Source of the DNA: Inquilinus sp.
GTDB taxonomy: Bacteria; Pseudomonadota; Alphaproteobacteria; DSM-16000; Inquilinaceae
Reading direction: 5' to 3'
NCBI GenBank assembly: GCA_013003675.1
Contig: JABDIP010000031.1
Coordinates: forward strand, 1-9,403
DNA length: 9,403 nucleotides
The number at the start of each line of letters is the position of its first letter. The stretch's first letter is position 1. Shown here one piece after another: positions 1-7,584 of this stretch. Both the position numbers and the translations under genes were made by a program. A model generated the notes under the pieces. That model was not told the DNA's origin. It ran no database searches and saw nothing but the letters and a program-made list of their open reading frames with translations.

Positions 1-2030
<2,030 letters not shown>

Positions 2031-2081
2031 CCGACTCCCGGAAGCGCCTCGCCGCCCACCAGGGCCAGGGTCGGGCTCTTC

Positions 2082-2133
2082 CCACGGCACAGCCTTGGGG
2101 AGGTGGAGTTTCCTACGACGACTCTTGCCGTGG
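2082..2133 (+). repeat. Eight-base inverted repeat in the acnA/transglutaminase spacer
   Basis: CCACGGCA (2082-2089) and TGCCGTGG (2126-2133) are exact reverse complements separated by 36 bases, within the 132-bp gap between acnA and the transglutaminase-like gene. It could form a leader structure ahead of the ATG at 2163 or be part of the acnA transcript end. No T-tract follows. In GC-rich sequence such a dyad can arise by chance. Confidence 0.3.
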
Positions 2134-2162
2134 CGGGGGAATCCGGCCTAACTGCGCCCACC

Positions 2163-3038
2163 ATGCAACGCCTGACCGTCAAGCACGTCACCACCTATCG
2201 CTACCGGCAGCCGGTCGGTTTCGGGCCGCACCGGCTGATGTTCCGGCCGCGCGACAGCCACGATCTGCGACTGGTGTCGGCTGCCCTGGTGATCAATCCG
2301 AAGGCACAGGTGCGCTGGCTGCATGACGTGTTCGGCAACTCGATCGCCATCGCCGAGTTTGCCGGACAGGCGGAAACGCTGTCCTTCGAGAGCGACATCG
2401 AGGTCGAGGTCTACGGCGCGGAGAGCCCCGTCTTCCCGCTCGAGTACTACGCCCGTACCTACCCGTTCGGCTATTCGAACGAGGAGATTCCCGATCTCGG
2501 CCGGACCACCGAGCGCCACTACGACGATCCCGATCGCCACGTCGATCTGTGGGCGCGGCGCTTCGTCGGCCATAGCGGCGGCACGCCGACCGCCGACATG
2601 CTGGCGGCGATGACCCAGGCGATCCACCACGGCTTCACCTATCAGAGCCGGTATGCGATCGGCACCCAGGAGCCGACCGAGACCCTGCGGCTGTGCACCG
2701 GCACCTGCCGCGACCTGGCGCTGTTGATGATGGAAGCGGCGCGCAGCCTGGGCCTCGCCGCCCGTTTCGTGAGCGGCTATGTCTACGACCCGGCGCTGGA
2801 CGGGGCGGAAATCGGCATGGTCGGCGGCGGCGCCACCCATGCCTGGGTGCAGATCTACCTGCCCGGCGCCGGCTGGGTGGAATTCGACCCGACCAACGGC
2901 AAGGTCGGCGGCAGCCATCTGATCCGTGTCGCCGTCACCCGCGACCCGTCGCAGGCGATCCCGTTGTCGGGCAGTTACGTCGGGCCGACGGACGCTTTCC
3001 TGGACATGGACGTTTCGGTCGAGGTGCGGGCCGCCTGA
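2163..3038 (+). CDS. Transglutaminase-like protein (Bact_transglu_N plus transglutaminase core)
   Basis: The 291-aa protein belongs to the bacterial transglutaminase-like superfamily, a papain-like fold that usually acts as a peptidase or amidase; its substrate is unknown. Residues 1 to about 80 (MQRLTVKHVTTYRY, then the GFGPHRLMFRPRD region) match the small beta-rich domain that precedes the core in this family. The catalytic triad is visible: Cys182 in CTGTCRDLALLMM (codon 2706-2708), His226 in ATHAWVQIYLPG (codon 2838-2840) and Asp242 in WVEFDPTNG (codon 2886-2888). No signal peptide or membrane segment is seen, so it is probably cytoplasmic. The frame is open upstream with GTG codons at 2103 and 2130. 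I chose the ATG at 2163 because family homology begins there, although no good Shine-Dalgarno precedes it. It lies 132 bp after acnA and 86 bp before the DUF1223 gene on the same strand, so co-transcription is possible but not shown. Family assignment is confident; function is not. Confidence 0.93.
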   Translation: MQRLTVKHVTTYRYRQPVGFGPHRLMFRPRDSHDLRLVSAALVINPKAQVRWLHDVFGNSIAIAEFAGQAETLSFESDIEVEVYGAESPVFPLEYYARTYPFGYSNEEIPDLGRTTERHYDDPDRHVDLWARRFVGHSGGTPTADMLAAMTQAIHHGFTYQSRYAIGTQEPTETLRLCTGTCRDLALLMMEAARSLGLAARFVSGYVYDPALDGAEIGMVGGGATHAWVQIYLPGAGWVEFDPTNGKVGGSHLIRVAVTRDPSQAIPLSGSYVGPTDAFLDMDVSVEVRAA

Positions 3039-3050
3039 CAATTTCGGTGA

Positions 3051-3070
3051 GCTTCACCACACCGTGAAGC
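3051..3070 (+). terminator. Short stem-loop after the transglutaminase-like gene
   Basis: GCTTCAC (3051-3057) and GTGAAGC (3064-3070) form a perfect seven-base stem with a six-base loop, starting 12 bases after the TGA. There is no T-tract, so it could be a weak or rho-dependent end, a 3' stabiliser, or chance. Confidence 0.3.
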
Positions 3071-3124
3071 GGCGCGACCGAACGTGAATCGCATCTCTCG
3101 GCAAACCCCGCCATCTTGACGATC

Positions 3125-3847
3125 ATGAAATCGCGCCTCGGATCCCTGCTCGCGGCGGCGATGTTCGCCGCCGCGCTGCCCGCCGCCGCCGCCGATACCC
3201 GGCCGACGGTGGTCGAACTGTTCACCAGCCAGGGCTGCTCGTCCTGCCCGCCGGCCGACCGGCTGCTCGGCGAACTGGCGGAGCGCGGCGACGTGCTCGC
3301 GCTCGGCTATCACATCGACTATTGGGACTATATCGGCTGGTCCGACCCGTTCGCCTCGCCGGAGGCGACCGCGCGCCAGCGTGCCTATGGCCGGGCCCTC
3401 GATCTGCGCGGCGTGTTCACGCCGCAGATGGTGGTGGATGGTGCGGAGTCGGTGGTCGGCTCGCGCTCGCGCGACGTGACGCGGGCCTTGGAGCGGGCGC
3501 CGAGCAGTCGCCCGGCGGCGGTCGCGGTGACGGTCGAGATGCCGGCGCCCGAGCGACTGCACGTCGAGATCGGCGCCGGCCACCATGCCGGGCCGCCGGC
3601 CGAGATCGTCCTGGTCCGGTTTGATGAAGCACACACCACCTCGGTCGCCCGCGGCGAAAACCGCGGCCGGACCCTGACCGACGTCAACGTCGTCCGCGAC
3701 TTCACCGTGATCGGCCGCTGGACAGGTGCCCCGGTCAGCCTCGATACGGCGATCCCGCCGGGCGAATTGCCGGGCGGCTGTGCGGTGCTGGTGCAGACCG
3801 CCGGGCACGGGCCGATCCTCGGTGCCGCGCAGGTGGCCATCCGCTAA
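3125..3847 (+). CDS. Exported DUF1223 thioredoxin-fold protein with CxxC motif
   Basis: The 240-aa protein matches the DUF1223 family (thioredoxin-like fold, unknown function). An N-terminal signal peptide is visible: MKSR, a hydrophobic alanine/leucine-rich core, then an AAA-type signal peptidase I site near residue 22, which predicts a periplasmic location. Right after it, PTVVELFTSQGCSSCPPADR holds the CSSC pair (Cys38 and Cys41, codons 3236-3238 and 3245-3247) at the position of a thioredoxin active site. HIDYWDYIGWSDPFASPEAT and RGVFTPQMVVDGAESVVGS are further family-typical blocks, the second at the place of the thioredoxin cis-proline loop. I chose the ATG at 3125 over a TTG at 3116 because it begins the signal peptide directly; no strong Shine-Dalgarno is seen for either. 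Genes of this family are, from memory, often found near acnA in Alphaproteobacteria, which fits here. A thiol-disulfide role is inferred from fold and motif only. It converges with htpG across a 107-bp spacer. Confidence 0.92.
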   Translation: MKSRLGSLLAAAMFAAALPAAAADTRPTVVELFTSQGCSSCPPADRLLGELAERGDVLALGYHIDYWDYIGWSDPFASPEATARQRAYGRALDLRGVFTPQMVVDGAESVVGSRSRDVTRALERAPSSRPAAVAVTVEMPAPERLHVEIGAGHHAGPPAEIVLVRFDEAHTTSVARGENRGRTLTDVNVVRDFTVIGRWTGAPVSLDTAIPPGELPGGCAVLVQTAGHGPILGAAQVAIR

Positions 3848-3878
3848 GCCGGGGCCGGTCGCGAGCCAATCGTTCCCC

Positions 3879-3900
3879 CGCCCGACCCGCATCTCGGGCG
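3879..3900 (-). terminator. GC-rich stem between convergent genes, possible htpG 3' end
   Basis: CGCCCGA (3879-3885) and TCGGGCG (3894-3900) are perfect reverse complements with an eight-base loop. It lies downstream of the htpG stop on the minus strand and could stabilise the transcript end. There is no T-tract on either side, so an intrinsic terminator is not proven. Confidence 0.25.
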
Positions 3901-3907
3901 ACCCTCC

Positions 3908-3935
3908 GGGCCGGCGGTGACGCCGGTCCTTCTTT
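3908..3935 (+). terminator. Candidate rho-independent terminator after the DUF1223 gene
   Basis: GGGCCGGCG (3908-3916) pairs with CGCCGGTCC (3921-3929) through nine positions, one of them G-T, closing a GTGA tetraloop of the GNRA type. The run CTTCTTT follows directly. The stem lies about 60 bp past the stop of the DUF1223 gene and about 20 bp beyond the stop of convergent htpG. On the + strand it has the T-rich tail; on the - strand it lacks one, so it mainly serves the rightward group. Confidence 0.6.
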
Positions 3936-3954
3936 ACCGAAAAGGGCGTTGCAG

Positions 3955-5853
3955 TCAGACGGTGAGGCCGCGTTCCAGCGCCTCGGCCATGCGGCGGGCG
4001 AAGGCGGCCGGGTCGGGCAATGTCTCGCCCTCGACGATGCGCGCCTGGTCGAGCAGCAGGAAGGCCATGTCGGCGAGCCGTTCGGCACCGCCATCGGCCT
4101 GCGCTTCGTCGGCCAGGCGGGCGATCAGCCGGTGGCCGGGGTTGATCTCCAGAATCCGGGCGGCGGCGGTGTCGAGCTGCTTGTGCTGCTTGAGCAACCG
4201 CTCCAGATGCATGTCCATATCGCCTTCGTCGGCGACCAGGCAGACCGGGCTGTCGGTGAGCCGGTTCGAGGCCCGGATGTCTTTCACCTGATCGCCCAGT
4301 GCCGCCTTGAAAGCGGCGATCAGTGCTGCGGTATCGGCCTTCGGCTGGTCCGCATCCGTCCCGCCTTCGGCCTCCGGTTTGGCGATGGTGTCGAGGTCGG
4401 CGCCGCCGCGGGTGACCGATTTGAACAATTTGTCTTGATATTGGGCGACCGCCGGAATCCAGAATTCGTCGACCGGATCGGTCAGCAGCAGCACCTCAAC
4501 CCCACGGGCGCGGAAGCCCTCGAGTTGCGGCGATTTCTTCAATGTCTCCAGATCGTCGCCGACGATGGTGTAGATCGCCGCTTGGCCCTCCTTCATCCGG
4601 CCGAGATAGTCGGCGAGGCTGGTCCAGCCCTCGACGGCGGTGCTGCGGAACCGGAGCAGCCCGAGCAACGCCTCGCGATTCTCGAAATCCTCGTAGGCGC
4701 CTTCCTTCAGCAGCGGCCCGAACGCGCCCCAGAAGGCGGCGTAGCCCTCGGCGTCGGATTCCGCCTTCTTGGCCAGTTCGCCGAGCACCCGGCGCGTCAG
4801 CCCGTGGCGGATCTTGGCGACCAGCGGGATGTTCTGCAGCATCTCGCGGCTGACGTTGAGCGGCAGATCCTCGCTGTCGACGATGCCGCGCAGGAAGCGC
4901 AGATAGGGCGGCAGCAGGCCTTCCGCATGGTCGGAGACGAAGACGCGGCGGACATACAGCTTCACCCGATGCTGGCGGTCAGGGTGGAACAGGTCGAACG
5001 GGGCGGCGGTCGGTACGAACAGCAGCGCCGTGTACTCGATCTTGCCCTCGGCCCGATAGTGGAGGGTCATCCAGGGCTCGTCGAAGGCGTGGGCGACGTG
5101 GCGGTAGAACTCGCGGTATTGCTCCTCGTCGATCTCCGAGCGCGGCCGGGTCCACAGGGCCGAAGCGCGGTTCAGCGTCTCCTCGGCCGGCGCCTCGTCT
5201 TCCTTCGCGGCGGCGCGGGCCAGCACGATCGGAACGGCGATGTGGTCGGAATGGGTCTTGACGATCTGCCGCAGACGGTCCTCGTCGAGGAACTCGTCCT
5301 CGCCCTCGGACAGATGCAGCACGATCCGGGTGCCGCGTTGCAGCCCCCCGGTCTCGGCGATGGTGTATTCCCCCTTGCCGTCGGAGGTCCAGCGCCAGCC
5401 GTTGCTCTCGCCGGCCTTGCGGGTGAGCACCGCGACATGGTCGGCGACCATGAAGGCTGAGTAGAAGCCGACGCCGAACTGGCCGATCAGCGCCGTGTCC
5501 TTCTTGGCATCGCTGCCCAGCCCCTTGACGAAGGCGGCGGTGCCGGAGCGGGCGATGGTGCCGAGGTTCTCCAGCAACTCGTCGCGGTTCATGCCGATGC
5601 CGTTATCGGCGATGGTCAGCGTGCGGGCCTTCGCGTCGACCGACAGAACGATGCGATAGCCGGCCCCGCCGCCGGCTTCGGCGACCAGGTCGGGGTTGGT
5701 CAGGGCGGCGTAGCGCAGCCGGTCGCAGGCATCGGAGGCGTTGGAAATCAGCTCGCGGAGAAAGACCTCCTTCTCGCTGTAGAGCGATTTCGCCACGATT
5801 TCCAGCAGCCGGCTGACTTCGGCTTGGAAGGGCAGGCGTTCTTCTTCGGGCAT
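3955..5853 (-). CDS. htpG: Molecular chaperone HtpG (bacterial Hsp90)
   Basis: HtpG is the cytosolic ATP-dependent Hsp90 chaperone, a homodimer that remodels client proteins, often with DnaK. The 632 aa are close to the usual family length (about 620-640). The N-terminal GHKL ATPase domain (about 1-220) shows EVFLRELISNASDACDRLR with catalytic Glu34 and Mg/ATP-binding Asn38, then IADNGIGM with Asp83 and Gly87, LGTIARSGT (about 97-105) and the lid/glycine motif GQFGVGFYSAFMVAD (from 124). The middle domain carries LWTRPRSEI, HRVKLYVRRVFVSD and EDLPLNVSREMLQ. The C-terminal dimerisation part has RLTDSPVCLV, then MDMHLERLLKQ. The start ATG (5851-5853) gives the standard family N-terminus with a short acidic lead (MPEEE); the ribosome binding site is weak. 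Expression is likely heat-inducible in the family, and a candidate promoter is listed separately. The gene is third in line behind the two exported paralogs on the same strand, 115 bp downstream of the nearer one, and probably has its own promoter. Confidence 0.97.
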   Translation of the reverse strand: MPEEERLPFQAEVSRLLEIVAKSLYSEKEVFLRELISNASDACDRLRYAALTNPDLVAEAGGGAGYRIVLSVDAKARTLTIADNGIGMNRDELLENLGTIARSGTAAFVKGLGSDAKKDTALIGQFGVGFYSAFMVADHVAVLTRKAGESNGWRWTSDGKGEYTIAETGGLQRGTRIVLHLSEGEDEFLDEDRLRQIVKTHSDHIAVPIVLARAAAKEDEAPAEETLNRASALWTRPRSEIDEEQYREFYRHVAHAFDEPWMTLHYRAEGKIEYTALLFVPTAAPFDLFHPDRQHRVKLYVRRVFVSDHAEGLLPPYLRFLRGIVDSEDLPLNVSREMLQNIPLVAKIRHGLTRRVLGELAKKAESDAEGYAAFWGAFGPLLKEGAYEDFENREALLGLLRFRSTAVEGWTSLADYLGRMKEGQAAIYTIVGDDLETLKKSPQLEGFRARGVEVLLLTDPVDEFWIPAVAQYQDKLFKSVTRGGADLDTIAKPEAEGGTDADQPKADTAALIAAFKAALGDQVKDIRASNRLTDSPVCLVADEGDMDMHLERLLKQHKQLDTAAARILEINPGHRLIARLADEAQADGGAERLADMAFLLLDQARIVEGETLPDPAAFARRMAEALERGLTV

Positions 5854-5895
5854 GGTGGAGCCGTTGCCACTCGCGTCTGGGATGTCGATGCCGGT

Positions 5896-5926
5896 GATAT
5901 GATCGAGTGCCGCCGCCGCCGCAACC
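5896..5926 (-). promoter_or_regulatory. Candidate htpG promoter
   Basis: On the minus strand TTGCGG, a 17-base spacer and CATATC precede htpG, with the putative -10 about 42 bases before the ATG. The A/T patch ATCATATC is the only one in the spacer. The pair also loosely resembles the alphaproteobacterial RpoH pattern (CTTG, then C-rich/TAT -10), which would fit a heat-shock gene, but each box has mismatches. Confidence 0.3.
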
Positions 5927-5944
5927 CCCGGCGTCCGGCACTCG
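5904..5944 (-). repeat. Inverted repeat upstream of htpG
   Basis: CGAGTGCC (5904-5911) and GGCACTCG (5937-5944) are perfect eight-base complements around a 25-base GC-rich interior that has its own CGCCG/CGGCG pairing. It lies 25 bases past the stop of paralog A and overlaps the candidate htpG promoter. It may be the end of the upstream transcript, an operator, or both; no T-tract follows on the minus strand. Confidence 0.4.
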
Positions 5945-5968
5945 GGGCCGCGGTGCTTCCGGACGGCG

Positions 5969-7438
5969 CTACTGGAATGAGCCGATCAACGGCATCAGAT
6001 CGGCGCCATTGAGCAGCAGATTGCCAGTGGCGTCGAGGCGGAAGGCATAGGTGCGCACCGCGCCGGCGCCGGTGTCGGCGCCCTGGCCGCCCAGCGCCTG
6101 CAGGACGGTGAGGAACTTGATCGCCTCCTCGTCGCCGCCGGTCGACTGCAGCTCGCCGATCAGCGCGTCGAGGCCGGCGATGGTCATATCGATCTCGGCC
6201 GCGACGCTGTATGGCGAGGCCGGCTCCGGATGCACCAAGCCCTGGATGTCCACCTGCGCCAGCGGCGACACGGCGCGGATCGGGCCGATCTCCAGCGTGC
6301 TGCCGGCACCCAGCAGCGCCTGTTGAAGAGTGATGCCGGCCATCATCATCGCCGTTTCCGGGCCGGTTTCGACCATGCTGCCCATCGATTGGGCCAACAC
6401 ATCGACGATCTCCGCATTGGGCAGATCGATGGCCGCAAGCCGGAACCGCGATTCGGTCGGCAAGAACCGCTCGATTTCGGGATTGTTGGTGGCAACGCCC
6501 TCGGATCCGATCTCGATCGACACCGACGACAGGGCCTCGTCCAGCCCGTCGAAGAGGACGCTCATTCTGCCCTCTCCGAGCGCGAACTGCTCAATCCCGT
6601 CGGTGGCGGTCAGGCCGTTGAGGCGCATGCCCGCCGAGCCGCCGGCGAAGAGCGGCGTGCCGGTGTCGAACACTTCGGCGTAAGCGGCCATCGCGGCGTC
6701 CAACTCGGCCTGATCGTTGATCGTCGCCGCCTGGCGCGTCAACTCCTGGACCCGTCGGTTGAACGCGGTGATGGCGGCCATTCGCGCCCTCTCGGTCGTC
6801 CCGTCGATCTGGAGACTGTCGAACCGGATCAGAGCGCCCTGGCCCGTCTCGGCGATCGAAAACCCCGAAAGCACGGCCGTCTGGGCAGCGTCGTAGATCC
6901 CCGGTGCAACCTCCTCGGATCGCATCGAGACCCGCACCTCGTCGATCACGGCGTTGCCGTTCGACCCGTCAGTGACGATGATCCGAGACAGGCTGGCGTC
7001 GCTCGACATCATGGTCTGGTATTCCGGCGCGAAGACGCCGCGACCGGACTGGCCGCCGAAGGAGATCGTAAGATCGGGCTCGTCCGGGCGCTCGAAATGG
7101 TGACCGCTGCCGATGGTCCAGTTCACGTCGTACCAGCCGCTCGGCAGCGGGACGAGATCGGCGCTGATCGCCGCGAAGTGGAAAAGCACGCCGTCGTCGA
7201 GGTCGACCACGCCGCCCGGCAGGATCAGGCGATAGCGGTCGCCGGTCGGCACCACCGACAGCGGGTCGTCGAGGCGGATCTGATAGGAACCGTCGGGCGC
7301 CTGCAGGTTCTGGCCCATCCAGACCTTGACCGCGCGGCGGATTTCGTCGGCGGTCGCAACGTCGGCCTGGGCCGCCGCCGGCTGCGGCAATAGAAGGATT
7401 GCAGCGGCCAGCAGGGCGGCGCGTGCGGAGTGTCGCAT
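5969..7438 (-). CDS. Exported protein of unknown function, paralog A of a tandem pair
   Basis: The 489-aa protein is one I cannot assign to a characterised family. It begins MRHSARAALLAAAILLLPQP and has a clear signal peptide ending near AAAQA (about residue 24), so it should be exported. I chose the ATG at 7436-7438 rather than the in-frame ATG at 7469-7471 because it starts the signal peptide and has GAGG (7447-7450) eight bases upstream. The mature part has no cysteine and is dominated by short alternating-hydrophobicity stretches suggesting beta strands (for example RYRLILPGGVVDLDDGVLFHF). An Ala/Glu-rich, probably helical segment follows (about residues 220-260). The last 75 residues hold MTIAGLDALI, a helix FLTVLQALG, a strand and the LLLNGADLMP ending. 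The same C-terminal block is in the neighbour at 7585-9003, which makes them paralogs. The overall look recalls DUF945/DUF2125- or AsmA-type periplasmic proteins; this is an impression, not a match. No transmembrane anchor is seen beyond the signal peptide. Confidence 0.85.
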   Translation of the reverse strand: MRHSARAALLAAAILLLPQPAAAQADVATADEIRRAVKVWMGQNLQAPDGSYQIRLDDPLSVVPTGDRYRLILPGGVVDLDDGVLFHFAAISADLVPLPSGWYDVNWTIGSGHHFERPDEPDLTISFGGQSGRGVFAPEYQTMMSSDASLSRIIVTDGSNGNAVIDEVRVSMRSEEVAPGIYDAAQTAVLSGFSIAETGQGALIRFDSLQIDGTTERARMAAITAFNRRVQELTRQAATINDQAELDAAMAAYAEVFDTGTPLFAGGSAGMRLNGLTATDGIEQFALGEGRMSVLFDGLDEALSSVSIEIGSEGVATNNPEIERFLPTESRFRLAAIDLPNAEIVDVLAQSMGSMVETGPETAMMMAGITLQQALLGAGSTLEIGPIRAVSPLAQVDIQGLVHPEPASPYSVAAEIDMTIAGLDALIGELQSTGGDEEAIKFLTVLQALGGQGADTGAGAVRTYAFRLDATGNLLLNGADLMPLIGSFQ

Positions 7439-7446
7439 CGGGGAAA

Positions 7447-7450
7447 CCTC
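7447..7450 (-). promoter_or_regulatory. Shine-Dalgarno deciding the start of paralog A
   Basis: On the minus strand GAGG is followed by eight bases and then the ATG at 7436-7438. Together with the signal peptide that begins at that ATG it argues against the upstream in-frame ATG at 7469-7471. Confidence 0.6.
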
Positions 7451-7516
7451 GTCGGGCGGACCGCCGACCATAGGGCCGTGCGGCGCGGCATGGCGCGTGT
7501 CGAAACGAGCCCAACT

Positions 7517-7542
7517 TTGCCGCTTTTTCCCCGGCGCGGCAA
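7517..7542. repeat. Inverted repeat between the two paralogs
   Basis: TTGCCGC (7517-7523) and GCGGCAA (7536-7542) are perfect complements with a 12-base loop, in the 146-bp gap between paralog B and paralog A. On the minus strand the loop contains five A residues and no T-tract follows. It may attenuate read-through or be chance; otherwise I see nothing in this gap. Confidence 0.25.
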
Positions 7543-7584
7543 CCGGTCACGCCGTCGCCGGCCGGCCTCCCCGCGGTCGACCGG

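Noticed and set aside
2148..3041. 297-codon and 305-codon open frames on the - strand opposite the transglutaminase-like and DUF1223 genes
   Set aside because: Both lie opposite genes with intact catalytic motifs and look like complement-strand artefacts of high GC content.
3949..5460. 503-codon open frame on the + strand opposite htpG
   Set aside because: It is fully antisense to a well-supported htpG, has a composition typical of complement-strand frames in GC-rich genes, and shows no recognisable domain.
5910..5922. GCC-repeat run in the htpG upstream region as a possible microsatellite
   Set aside because: It is only about four units long and is expected by chance in such GC-rich DNA.
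6230..7393. 387-codon open frame on the + strand opposite paralog A
   Set aside because: Paralog A has a signal peptide, a ribosome site and a paralog in the same frame; the antisense frame has none of these and is Arg/His/Asp-rich as shadows usually are.
7439..7471. Eleven-residue extension of paralog A to the ATG at 7471
   Set aside because: It would put a Pro/Glu-containing stretch before the signal peptide, while the ATG at 7438 has a GAGG at proper distance.
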